NCBI RefSeq assembly: GCF_040530035.1
Contig: NZ_JBEWCD010000002.1
Span: forward strand, 1,860,001-1,924,000
Direction: 5' to 3'
DNA: 64,000 bases
Source of the DNA: Roseibium sp. HPY-6
GTDB lineage: Bacteria > Pseudomonadota > Alphaproteobacteria > Rhizobiales > Stappiaceae
How positions within the stretch are numbered: the stretch's first letter is position 1; every line of letters starts with the position of its first letter. Under the pieces are notes generated by a model. That model worked only from the letters and a program-made list of their open reading frames with translations. It had not been told where the DNA came from and searched no databases. Position numbers and translations under genes: made by a program. Below, piece by piece: positions 45,798 through 54,386 of this stretch.

Positions 45798-46080
45798 GCG
45801 AGTGTCCGGGAAGGGGAGAAATGCGTGAGAACATGCGGTCGTGTGCGGACTTTACAAGAAATGATGGTTCGCGAAAGAGGAAATGTGAACGATCGTATCT
45901 CGCCGGTACGCAAGGCTATCCGGTATTGGCACCGGGGTTGAGCCTGAAATTTTTGCACCGGGCTTGGCGGCAAAACGCGTGCCTGTTCCGCGTGCATTGC
46001 TCCAGGTTAAGACCTGTTTAGCTATCTCTGCAAAATTACGCGTTTGAAATGAGACCAGCGTCTGGTTTTGCTGTCATTCA

Positions 46081-47190
46081 ATGCGTATCAGTGGCAATGT
46101 TAACAATCAGAGATTGTTTTTTCGGGTGTTGAACTTGTCCTTTCATTTGAAACAGATACCACGAGCGTTGATTGCAGCCATAGCTCTCGCGCTCGCCATC
46201 TTCTTCACAGCGTATGCAACCGCGGCCCAAGCATCTGATCGTTCACAGGGCGATCTGACTTTCGAGGCAGTATACTTTGACCGGACCGTGAAAAACCCTC
46301 CGAAAATTAGGGAGAAGGTTAAAGACATCGCGATCAAGTTTGGTGGACGACGCGTTTTCCCCGATATCGAACCCAGAAACTTCACAGCGTCCTGGAGCGG
46401 CTTCGTTTATTACGACGAACCGGTGACGAAGCAGATTCTAGTCAGTCAGAGTTGGGCCAAGACGCGGATTAAGATTGACGGAGACATCGTCTACGAAGGC
46501 GGTTCAAACACAACAATTGAGCACAAGTTCTCAGCAGGCAAGCATCACATAGAGGTGTTCTACATCAATAACTGGCACACTGTTGAATTCAAAGTCACCA
46601 TTCAGGACAAGAAAAGGTTGTTCTCGCGACCTGAGCTGACAAGCTACTTCAGCGCTTTCCAAGCTCGGCCCAGAAATCTTGTTTATATCGGATTGTATGA
46701 AAGTCGCGCACGAGACACATCCGTGGAAGTCGATCTTTCATTCCAGCATGAGGGTGTGACCCTGTGGCTCGATTCTTACGAAGCCATTGACTGGAGGCTC
46801 GAAAACGATCCTGGCGTGCGTGCCGTTGTCGTTGCCGCCTTTTCACCCGGCTCGAGGGTCTTTGGCCTTCGCGATGATGTTCCTGTGCTCCACACGAGAA
46901 AATCTTTTGGAATCCACTCGGCAACCGCGTCACGTTGCCGGTGCACGGCAGCAAGTTTCCATTGCGAAGATCGTACTCTGATTGGTGAACTCGAGGATCG
47001 TCTCTTTGAATTGACCGGCGCCCGGATCGTTGCGATCGGAACGAGCTACTCCGCGGACAAGATGCGCCCACAGCCTTTTGACAAAGCTCTTCGGTCAGCC
47101 ATTGAGCATGATCGTGCCCAGGCGAGGCAAGCCGAGGCAGCATGCAAGAGACGGGTGAATCCAGACTTTGATACGCTCTTTAGCGACTGA
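46081..47190 (+). CDS. Exported protein with PA14-like domain
   Basis: I do not recognise a named family for this 369-residue protein. A basic N-terminus is followed by one hydrophobic segment (about residues 28-48, ALIAAIALALAIFFTAYATA), an uncleaved anchor or long signal peptide. Residues about 55-180 resemble a PA14-type beta domain: FTASWSGFVYYDEP, then TRIKIDGDIVYEGG and HHIEVFYINNW. The C-terminal half contains four closely spaced Cys (RCRCTAASFHC) and another in its basic tail (ACKRR). Composition is more AT-rich than its neighbours and it stands alone. Confidence 0.65.
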   Translation: MRISGNVNNQRLFFRVLNLSFHLKQIPRALIAAIALALAIFFTAYATAAQASDRSQGDLTFEAVYFDRTVKNPPKIREKVKDIAIKFGGRRVFPDIEPRNFTASWSGFVYYDEPVTKQILVSQSWAKTRIKIDGDIVYEGGSNTTIEHKFSAGKHHIEVFYINNWHTVEFKVTIQDKKRLFSRPELTSYFSAFQARPRNLVYIGLYESRARDTSVEVDLSFQHEGVTLWLDSYEAIDWRLENDPGVRAVVVAAFSPGSRVFGLRDDVPVLHTRKSFGIHSATASRCRCTAASFHCEDRTLIGELEDRLFELTGARIVAIGTSYSADKMRPQPFDKALRSAIEHDRAQARQAEAACKRRVNPDFDTLFSD

Positions 47191-47365
47191 CCGCCATCAG
47201 CAGTTTTAGTGCCTGAAAATCGGGGGCGTCAGAGAAGTACTCGCTTGCCGGTGTGACGATCGCGGATGTGCCGTAAAAAAACCGCAGCCTGGTCGAGTGC
47301 TCACAGTCCTGAAGGAACGCCACGGAATGATCGATTTTCCCGAAAAATTTTGAAGCTAGAAAAGC

Positions 47366-47731
47366 TCAGCTTTCTTCGGAAGCTTGCCTGTTTCCGATCG
47401 ACGCGCTCTCCTTCTTGAGCGGACGCGACACGGGACAGACTTCCTGGACATAGCTGTTGAGCGTGTTGGTCAGGCTTTCCTGAACGATCGAATAGTGCAC
47501 GTACTGGCCGCGCTTTTCCCTTTGCACCAGACCTGCGCTTTCCAAAACGCTCAGGTGCTGCGAGATCGAGGGTTTCGACATCTCGAACCGTTCCGCGATC
47601 TCGCCTGCGGTCAGAGAGCTGTGGGAAAGATAAGCCAGGATCTTGCGCCGGGGCGCAGAGGCCAGGGCTTCGAAGATTTTTTGAATGCCGCCTGTCTCAG
47701 CGGCCGTTCGCGCATCCGAAAAATCACTCAT
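47366..47731 (-). CDS. ArsR-family transcriptional repressor
   Basis: This 121-residue winged-helix repressor has the HTH LTAGEIAERFEMSKPSISQHLSVLESAGLV near residue 40 and a beta wing QREKRGQYVHYSI. The metal-binding ELCVCDL motif of ArsR/SmtB is absent; a single Cys (EVCPVS) lies near the C-terminus. It is divergent from a fatty-acid desaturase gene. Two copies of the same AT-rich inverted repeat lie in the gap, so it probably represses itself and the desaturase. Confidence 0.9.
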   Translation of the reverse strand: MSDFSDARTAAETGGIQKIFEALASAPRRKILAYLSHSSLTAGEIAERFEMSKPSISQHLSVLESAGLVQREKRGQYVHYSIVQESLTNTLNSYVQEVCPVSRPLKKESASIGNRQASEES

Positions 47732-47770
47732 GTCACAGCAAGCCTCCTGCCGGGCGTATTTATCATCTCA

Positions 47771-47792
47771 TAATTAGGTAGTTGCCTAATTA
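47771..47792. promoter_or_regulatory. ArsR-type operator 1
   Basis: TAATTAGG (47771-47778) and CCTAATTA (47785-47792) are perfect inverted half-sites with a 6-bp spacer, 39 bp upstream of the ArsR gene start in the divergent gap. Its layout matches the second site at 47805. Confidence 0.7.
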
Positions 47793-47804
47793 TATAATTG
47801 ATGG

Positions 47805-47826
47805 TAATTAGCTTACTGCCTAAATA
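47805..47826. promoter_or_regulatory. ArsR-type operator 2
   Basis: TAATTAGC (47805-47812) and CCTAAATA (47819-47826) repeat the first operator with the same 6-bp spacing and two altered half-site positions. The two sites start 34 bp apart, close to three helical turns, which suits cooperative binding. Confidence 0.6.
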
Positions 47827-47953
47827 GTGGACGTCCTTTCCAAAGGCAAGGGCCTGCTGGTTTCAGCGGGCGGATTTGCAACTTTTTTCACTTCCGTGCG
47901 CAGGTGCGGATGACGAGATGATCTGTGCCCCGATGGGCAGGGAAGGAACGAGC

Positions 47954-48970
47954 ATGCCTGAGATCTGCACTGCGGCTCCGCAGCCGATATCCACTGAACG
48001 CGTTTTTTCTGAAGACGGTGCCAATCCCGTAGAGGGCCGCGTTGCGGTGCGTCCCGTCAAAACCGCCTGGATCGTTGGCGTGACGGCAGTCGCGCTGATC
48101 GGCGGGCCGCTGACCTTCTCCTGGACTGCATTTGGTGTTTTTGTCGTGCTGACCGCTGTTACCATCTGCGGCGGCCATTCGGTCGGCATGCACCGGCTGT
48201 TGATCCACCGGTCCTTCAAAGCCGTCCCATGGGTTGAGAGATTGCTGGTCTATCTCGGTGTTCTGGTCGGCATGGCCGGCCCCTTCGGCATGATCCGATT
48301 GCACGATTTTCGCGATTGGGGGCAACGCCAGGCTGACTGCCACGACTTCTTCGCACACCGTTCAGGTTTCTGGAAAGATGCCTACTGGCAGCTGTGCTGC
48401 GGCATCGATCTGAAGCAGGAGCCGCGTTTTGAGATTGAGCCGGAAATTGCCGAAGATCCGTTCTATCGGCGCGTTGAAAAGACCTGGATGGCGCAGCAGC
48501 TTGTGATCGCCGTGCCGCTTTATCTGCTCGGCGGTCTGCCGTTTGTTGTCTGGGGCATTTGCTGCAGGGTTTCCGTGTCGCTGATCGGTCACTGGCTCGT
48601 CGGCTACTATGCGCATCAGCCGAAGGATCATCTGCTTTTTGTCAAAGGCGCTTGCGTTCAGGGCTATAACCTCCCGCGCCTCGGCCTGATCACCTTTGGC
48701 GAAGCCTTCCACGAGAACCACCATGCCTTCCCGAAATCCGCAAGGCTCGGTTTTCTGCCCGGCCAGACGGACCTCGGCTGGTGGCTGGTGAGGGGACTGG
48801 AAAGGCTTGGACTGGCCTGGGATATCGAGACGCCGGAAACGCTCGACGCAAGGCCGGGACTGACTGTTAACGCTGCGAACACTGCGCAGCCTGTAGAAGC
48901 GGCCGGTTGGCTGCAAACACTGCCTCGGACGCTTGCCAAAAAAGGCTATGCAAGGACATCTCCGATTTGA
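47954..48970 (+). CDS. Acyl-CoA/fatty-acid desaturase family protein
   Basis: This 338-residue membrane di-iron protein probably introduces a double bond into fatty acyl chains. Four hydrophobic segments are visible. His boxes are HRLLIHRSF near residue 83, a second region RLHDFRDWGQRQADCHDFFAHR near 117, and GEAFHENHHAFPKS near residue 255. The second box is not the usual HRxHH, but this variant is familiar in a bacterial subgroup. The ATG at 47954 follows GGAAGGA. Divergent from an ArsR repressor with two operator-like repeats between, so it is probably induced by whatever relieves that repressor. Confidence 0.88.
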   Translation: MPEICTAAPQPISTERVFSEDGANPVEGRVAVRPVKTAWIVGVTAVALIGGPLTFSWTAFGVFVVLTAVTICGGHSVGMHRLLIHRSFKAVPWVERLLVYLGVLVGMAGPFGMIRLHDFRDWGQRQADCHDFFAHRSGFWKDAYWQLCCGIDLKQEPRFEIEPEIAEDPFYRRVEKTWMAQQLVIAVPLYLLGGLPFVVWGICCRVSVSLIGHWLVGYYAHQPKDHLLFVKGACVQGYNLPRLGLITFGEAFHENHHAFPKSARLGFLPGQTDLGWWLVRGLERLGLAWDIETPETLDARPGLTVNAANTAQPVEAAGWLQTLPRTLAKKGYARTSPI

Positions 48971-49168
48971 TCCGGAGGACGCCTGGGCTTCCACCGTGGG
49001 GTATGAGGCAGCGTAACTTCTGCTGCCTCGTCCCATGCTTGAGCTACTTTCCGCAAATTGTATGGAATGCTTCATCCCCCCATTGCCCCCGGCGCGCATT
49101 TCCCCTAAAAGACCCGGCAGAATTCCTAAGAATCCCGTCAGTTTTCGAAAGTGGAGAAGCGGAGCCCC

Positions 49169-50818
49169 ATGGCGCGCCAGTTCATCTATCATATGCACGG
49201 CCTCTCCAAGGCCTATAACGACAAGAAAGTCCTCGACAACATTCACCTCTCCTTCTACCCGGACGCCAAGATTGGTATCCTGGGCCCGAACGGTGCCGGT
49301 AAGTCGACGCTTTTGAAGATCATGGCAGGCATCGACAAGGAATATTCCGGCGAAGCCTGGGCCGCCGAGGGCGCAAAGGTCGGCTACCTGCCGCAGGAGC
49401 CCCAGCTCGACAATTCCAAGACGGTCATGGAAAACGTCATGGAAGGCGTCGCGCACAAGCAGGCCAAGCTCGACCGCTACAACGAGCTGATGATGGATTA
49501 TTCGGATGAAACCGCCGATGAAGCCGCATCGCTCCAGGACGAGATCGACGCCCAGGATCTGTGGAACCTGGAAAGCCAGGTCGAAATGGCGATGGAGGCG
49601 TTGCGCTGCCCGCCGTCCGACAATGGCGTTGAAAGCCTCTCAGGTGGTGAGCGCCGCCGTGTTGCGCTCTGCAAGCTGCTCCTGTCCGAACCGGATCTTC
49701 TTCTTCTCGACGAACCGACCAACCATCTGGACGCTGAAACCGTTCACTGGCTGGAACGGCACCTGCGCGAGTTCAAGGGCTCTGTTCTGATCATCACCCA
49801 CGATCGCTACTTCCTGGACAACGTTACCGGCTGGATCCTGGAGCTCGATCGCGGACGTGGCATTCCCTACGAAGGCAACTACTCGGTCTATCTGGAAAAG
49901 AAGACCAAGCGCATGGAGCAGGAAGGCCGTGAAAACATGGCGCGCTCCAAGGCGATTTCCCGCGAGCGCGAATGGATGGGCATGTCGCCAAAGGGCCGCC
50001 AGACCAAGTCCAAGGCGCGTATCCGTGCCTACCAGGACCTTGTCGCCATGCAGGAAGAGCGTCAGCCGACCATCGAGCAGATCCTCATTCCGGTGGGCGA
50101 ACGGCTCGGGGCGAACGTGATCGAGATCGACAAGGTCTCCAAGGGGTTTGGCGACCGTCTTCTGATCGAAGATCTTTCTTTCAAGCTACCGCGCGGCGGC
50201 ATTGTCGGCGTGATCGGCCCGAACGGTGCCGGCAAGTCGACGCTCTTCAAGATGCTGACCGGCCAGGAAAATCCGGACAGCGGCGATGTCGTTATCGGCG
50301 ACAGTGTCCAGCTCGGCTACGTCGACCAGTCACGCGACGCGCTCGACCCGAACAAGACGGTCTGGGAAGAGATCTCCGGCGGCGCCGAGGTGATTTATCT
50401 CGATGACAAGGAAATCAACTCTCGCGCCTACTGCTCGTCCTTCAACTTCAAGGGCCCGGCTCAACAGGCCAAGGTCGGAGACCTCTCCGGTGGTCAGCGA
50501 AACCGTGTGCATCTCGCCAAGGTCCTGAAGAAGGGCGCCAACGTTCTCCTGCTCGATGAGCCGACCAACGACCTCGACACCGAGACGCTGGCAGCTCTGG
50601 AAGATGCGCTGGAAAACTATGCCGGCTGCGCCGTGGTCATCAGCCACGATCGCATGTTCCTCGACCGTCTCGCGACGCACATGCTCGCTTTTGAAGGCGA
50701 CAGCCACGTGGAGTGGTTCGAAGGCAACTTCGAGGATTATGAAAAAGACAAGGTCCGCCGCCTCGGCGCGCACGCCGCCGACCCGCGCCGGATCAAATAC
50801 AAGCCGCTGACGCGCTGA
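49169..50818 (+). CDS. ettA: Energy-dependent translational throttle protein EttA (ABC-F)
   Basis: This 549-residue soluble ABC-F protein binds the ribosomal E site and gates entry into elongation according to ATP/ADP. Two ATPase cassettes are visible: Walker A GPNGAGKST near residues 39 and 349, signatures LSGGERRRVALCKLLL and LSGGQRNRVHLAKVL, and Walker B LLLLDEPTNHLD and VLLLDEPTNDLD. The linker with the KSKARIRAYQDL segment lies between them. The ATG at 49169 follows GGAG. A terminator follows the gene. Confidence 0.95.
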   Translation: MARQFIYHMHGLSKAYNDKKVLDNIHLSFYPDAKIGILGPNGAGKSTLLKIMAGIDKEYSGEAWAAEGAKVGYLPQEPQLDNSKTVMENVMEGVAHKQAKLDRYNELMMDYSDETADEAASLQDEIDAQDLWNLESQVEMAMEALRCPPSDNGVESLSGGERRRVALCKLLLSEPDLLLLDEPTNHLDAETVHWLERHLREFKGSVLIITHDRYFLDNVTGWILELDRGRGIPYEGNYSVYLEKKTKRMEQEGRENMARSKAISREREWMGMSPKGRQTKSKARIRAYQDLVAMQEERQPTIEQILIPVGERLGANVIEIDKVSKGFGDRLLIEDLSFKLPRGGIVGVIGPNGAGKSTLFKMLTGQENPDSGDVVIGDSVQLGYVDQSRDALDPNKTVWEEISGGAEVIYLDDKEINSRAYCSSFNFKGPAQQAKVGDLSGGQRNRVHLAKVLKKGANVLLLDEPTNDLDTETLAALEDALENYAGCAVVISHDRMFLDRLATHMLAFEGDSHVEWFEGNFEDYEKDKVRRLGAHAADPRRIKYKPLTR

Positions 50819-50840
50819 TAAAATTGCACAAAGAATGCTG

Positions 50841-50868
50841 AAAGGGCGGTCAAGGGCTGCCCTTTTTT
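50841..50868 (+). terminator. Terminator of ettA
   Basis: AAAGGGC at 50841-50847 pairs with GCCCTTT at 50859-50865 across an 11-nt loop and leads into a T-run, 22 bp after the ettA stop codon. Confidence 0.75.
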
Positions 50869-50884
50869 CATTTATGCGTCTTGC

Positions 50885-51838
50885 ATGACTTCATTTGAAC
50901 GAATTGTCAGTTTGGGGCTTCTGGCGTGTGCATGCGCAAGCGCAGGCTCCTTACTGTCTCATGTCGGATGGCCCCTGGATCTGTTGGCGCAATTCCAAGC
51001 CCAGTTCGCCTTGTCAGGTCTCGTTTTGCTCGTGCTTTTGTGCGTGAAGCGGCGATGGGTACTTGCATTCTGTGCCTCTATTCTTTGCGCATTCTCCGTC
51101 TGGAAAATGGACGTAGGAAACGGGTCGCGGTTCGCTGAGGCGTCCACCTTCAATGGTGCCGGTCTCAAGCTGGTTGCCGCGAACCTTTTTGGCAGGGCCG
51201 ACGCACTCGACCACCTGGTAGACGCGCACCGCCGCGAAGCATTCGATATTATGGTTTTGGCCGAGTTGCCGGTCCCGGCAGATGATGCTCTTCTCGCCAG
51301 GTTTCCGGATATGAACCACATCACCGGGACGCCACGACAAGCGCTCTTTGGTCGGCCGAGTGCAATCATCCTGGCCCGGTCAGCGCCGCGCGGTGCAGAG
51401 ATCCTGCAGGTTGACCGCAACGCGTACGCAATCACAAAGGCGGAATACTGCTTTGAGAACCAGCCCTCTTGCTTGGGCATTTTTGCGATACATCCGCCTC
51501 CACCGATCAGCCCAACGCACTACGAGCGTCAGAAGGCGATCCTTGAAGCGGTCGCGCGCGAGCTGGAAGGGGAAGAAGGCGCGGTACTCGTTGCGGGCGA
51601 TTTCAACGCCGTCTCCTGGTCGCCGCTCATGACGGTCTTTCAGGCGCAGGGAGGAGTCCGGAAAGTTGTTTGCGGTGGGCGCTGGAGCCCGACATGGCTC
51701 ACTCCTGTTCCAGGTGTCGGCCTGGAGCTGGATCATATTTTCATCAAGGGCAGGGTTGAGCCAAGGGCATGCGACGTCGGCCCTTTTCTCGGATCAGATC
51801 ATTGGCCGATAATCTCCACACTTGTAATTGGTAACTGA
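50885..51838 (+). CDS. Endonuclease/exonuclease/phosphatase-family membrane protein
   Basis: This 317-residue protein has three N-terminal hydrophobic segments (about residues 8-26, 42-53 and 57-75) followed by an EEP domain. Catalytic motifs are LVAANLFGRADAL, a Glu in VLAELPVP, AGDFNAVSWSPL, LDHIFIKG and GSDHWPII, the usual metal-dependent phosphodiesterase set. The membrane anchor suggests the domain acts on the periplasmic side, as in similar YafD-like proteins. It has no functional neighbour besides ettA. Confidence 0.88.
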   Translation: MTSFERIVSLGLLACACASAGSLLSHVGWPLDLLAQFQAQFALSGLVLLVLLCVKRRWVLAFCASILCAFSVWKMDVGNGSRFAEASTFNGAGLKLVAANLFGRADALDHLVDAHRREAFDIMVLAELPVPADDALLARFPDMNHITGTPRQALFGRPSAIILARSAPRGAEILQVDRNAYAITKAEYCFENQPSCLGIFAIHPPPPISPTHYERQKAILEAVARELEGEEGAVLVAGDFNAVSWSPLMTVFQAQGGVRKVVCGGRWSPTWLTPVPGVGLELDHIFIKGRVEPRACDVGPFLGSDHWPIISTLVIGN

Positions 51839-51937
51839 GGTTTGCTTTCAGCACCCAACAAAGAGGCACAGGCGTGAAGACGGGTAAGGACATGCAACAT
51901 AAAGGCAGTCTCCATGCGCGCCGCCTTCTTCACGTCG

Positions 51938-52049
51938 TCATCCCGGACGACCAGAGGAAGATCCGGGATCGGAGAACCGGAAGTCCTTCAGTCGCACTGC
52001 GGAGCCGCGGCTCTCCGGTTCCGGCTTGCGCTGAGCTTGGCCGGAATGA
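51938..52049. repeat. Imperfect inverted intergenic repeat
   Basis: TCATCCCGG at 51938-51946 and CCGGAATGA at 52041-52049 are inverted ends matching at 8 of 9 positions. Internal GATCCGGGATC and CTCTCCGGTTCCGG are also near-palindromic. It looks like a non-coding repeat unit of the kind scattered in Hyphomicrobiales genomes. Confidence 0.45.
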
Positions 52050-52083
52050 AGAAGGTGGGCATTGAGCCCCGTACCCTGGAGAG

Positions 52084-52124
52084 CCTCATCCTGAGGAAGC
52101 GCAAAGCGCTGTCTCGAAGGATGG
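52084..52124. repeat. Second copy of the dispersed palindromic repeat (single arm)
   Basis: CCTCATCCTGAGG at 52084-52096, followed by AAGCGCAAAGCGCTGTCTCG and AAGGATGG, is almost identical to the reverse complement of the right arm at 43592-43634. Confidence 0.75.
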
Positions 52125-52770
52125 ACCACTTGATCATACGGATGCAGTGAATTTGTTTCTATCGAGGTATTCCGGGGTTAGGTCGCTTTCGTTGCAGAAA
52201 GACGTCCGCGGATGGACGCGACAATGGACCTTGCTTAGTCGCGCTGACACTCGCGGTTCAGCCGAAAGCATTCAGAAGTTACGCAGAACTTTATAGTGAT
52301 GATCGTCCAGCGCTGTTTCGGCGAAAGCGTTTGGGATGACGGCATTTTGGAGCGCCAAGCTTTTCAAGCACAAGGATCCGGAAATCGGTCTCAGGTCCGA
52401 CTGCGAGCAGGCTCTGATTGTCTGTGTCGCGTCTTATTGCGGGGCGCAATCAGGACGATGTTCAAACTCTGTAACAGCACGTTACTTGAATGATACGTTT
52501 TGATACCAAAATCTTTTGGCAAAATCGATTGATAAGCACTAAATAAAAAATCCTTTCATGGCGTGAATGCGTCGGAGAGAATTGTATTCCTGGCGAATGA
52601 TCTCGACGGGTACTTAGAATTATTTAGCTTTTACTGCCGGTGCTGTATTTGGCCTGGCCCTTGGAGCACATATCGGATCACCTTTTCAAGGTCACGGAAG
52701 GGTCTCCGAAGCGTCATGTGCGTGGGCACCTGTCATTTCCGATACGCCGGTTGAAAGAAGGGATAGAGCA

Positions 52771-53754
52771 ATGCGATTGACGTCTCCCCGGTTCAACTGG
52801 AACATGCGGTTGCAGCAAACCGCAGAAAACGATCCACCGATGAAGCACGGTGACTTTGGGCTTTACGTCCGCCATGTGCAGCAGGCCCTGATCGACCTGA
52901 GCCATCCGCTGCCAAAATCCACGGCAAAACATGGTTCGCCAGATGGCGATTTTGGCAATGAGACCAAAAATGCCGTGATCGAGTTTCAACGCAAGCAGCG
53001 TGCAACAGACCCTGGCTTCAGTGTTGACGGCGTTGTCGGCGAGCAGACAATGGGTGTGTTTGACAGGTTGCTGCGCACGCCTGTGACACTGGCGCGAATT
53101 CCAAGGTCAGGCGATATCACGGACGAGAATTCGAACCTCGCTCAGTCGATCATAAATGTTTTGGGACATCCGCGCCTGATTGACGTGAATTTCATCGTGC
53201 AGGGAACGCATATCAATAAAACCAGTTTTGATGCAGTGCGTGACGCAATGAAAGCGGGTGACATTACTGCCGAACAGCACGTTTTGGGGGAAAATGTTTC
53301 TGCGGTCTACTTCGCGCGCGACGTACCGAACAAACATACGGGTGAAGTGTTGATAGGAGCAAACACATTTGTCATGCCTTTTTCGCGCATCACGACAGAC
53401 AGTGAAAGGGCCATAGTGATTCACGAAGCGACCCATGCGTTTTGTGATATTCGCGCATTAGGCAGCGATCCGGCCGGCGCTCCATTCTCGCGGGACAAGT
53501 CTGAAACCATCGCGCACGTCGCGCAGGGCACTTTTCATCACATTCTGACAGGTGGACCTCAGGTGGATCCTCTGACATCCGACCCAACACTAGGTTTGAA
53601 CCCGGTCTTTTTGCAGGCTGACGAAGTCGCAAAGCAATTGCTCGGCACAAAAGCGATCCAGACGCAGACGCTGAACGAATTGGCGAGACGTGTGCGTGCG
53701 AACAGGAACGCCCTGGGACACAACAATCTCACGAATTTCGATGGGATTATCTGA
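52771..53754 (+). CDS. Peptidoglycan-binding protein with HExxH metallopeptidase-like motif
   Basis: This 327-residue protein starts with a PG_binding_1-type domain (about residues 25-95: GLYVRHVQQALIDLSH, GDFGNETKNAVIEFQRKQ and VDGVVGEQTMGVFDRLL). The second half carries H218-E-A-T-H222 in AIVIHEATHAFCDI, a candidate zinc motif, followed by SETIAHVAQGTFHHIL which could hold a third ligand. No signal peptide is visible. The pairing suggests a cell-wall-targeted peptidase or effector, but no immunity gene or secretion system is adjacent. The start ATG lacks a strong ribosome-binding site, though GGGATAGAG lies upstream. Confidence 0.75.
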   Translation: MRLTSPRFNWNMRLQQTAENDPPMKHGDFGLYVRHVQQALIDLSHPLPKSTAKHGSPDGDFGNETKNAVIEFQRKQRATDPGFSVDGVVGEQTMGVFDRLLRTPVTLARIPRSGDITDENSNLAQSIINVLGHPRLIDVNFIVQGTHINKTSFDAVRDAMKAGDITAEQHVLGENVSAVYFARDVPNKHTGEVLIGANTFVMPFSRITTDSERAIVIHEATHAFCDIRALGSDPAGAPFSRDKSETIAHVAQGTFHHILTGGPQVDPLTSDPTLGLNPVFLQADEVAKQLLGTKAIQTQTLNELARRVRANRNALGHNNLTNFDGII

Positions 53755-53822
53755 GTGTTCGCCTGATAGTGAGAAGGCCTGGGCCGCTGATCGAAACGTC
53801 TTCCGGCTCAAGCGTCAAGGGC

Positions 53823-54155
53823 TCAGGCAACACTCGTGCGCTCATGGAGCTCTTTGGATTTCTCCCTGAGCCAGAGATAGAGCGGCAGTCCCAATGACAG
53901 ACCCACCAGCAGGATTGCCGGGATTGTCAGCCACCAGCCGTTCACGCCGTTCGCCCGTGCATCGCGCCACGACCAAACCCAGAAGACGGCGCAGGAAATC
54001 AGAAGATCCACGGCAATCCCCGCGGCTGGTTTCGTCGCAAACATGCGCATGACCAGAAGCGTCAGGTTGAGACCGTTTTCGGCAAAAAATGCGCCAAAGA
54101 AAATCCAGGGTATCAAAGTGCCGACAACGGCAAGCGTGAAGTAGAAGCTTTTCAT
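53823..54155 (-). CDS. DUF2834 membrane protein
   Basis: This 110-residue protein has three hydrophobic segments (about residues 3-20, 44-60 and 72-93) and ends in a basic tail. VVGTLIPWIFFGAFFAENG and DLLISCAVFWVWSWRDAR match my memory of the DUF2834 family. The ATG at 54155 (MKSFYFTLAV) is chosen over an upstream start at 54206. It is divergent from the FUSC gene. Function is unknown. Confidence 0.8.
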   Translation of the reverse strand: MKSFYFTLAVVGTLIPWIFFGAFFAENGLNLTLLVMRMFATKPAAGIAVDLLISCAVFWVWSWRDARANGVNGWWLTIPAILLVGLSLGLPLYLWLREKSKELHERTSVA

Positions 54156-54386
54156 ATCGTGGTGCGTTCCTTTTGGGGCGCACGAGAGGTGCTTCAGGAC
54201 ACGCACAATCTCAATTCCCTTGCGGGGAATAGACTTTGTCTGGGTGGAAGCCGGTATCGGTCTCGTTTGTCTTTACGGCCGCATGGATTTAGGTCCATGG
54301 TGAAGTCCGGCCTCGGTGCGAGGCAGAGCGTAGTTCGAAATGACGAGAAAGTCCGGTCTTTGTCAGGTGGGATCGAATTTCAGCCG

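Larger units (their letters stand above)
51839..52770. other. Long intergenic region with repeats, no gene
   Basis: About 930 bp. The left third contains two dispersed repeat units (51938-52049 and 52084-52124). The remainder is mixed to AT-rich and shows no supported frame; short frames at 52296-52493 and 52563-52754 lack ribosome-binding sites and familiar composition. Confidence 0.6.

Noticed and set aside
51874..52150. Short open frames over the repeats near 52 kb
   Set aside because: They coincide with non-coding repeat units and lack ribosome-binding sites.
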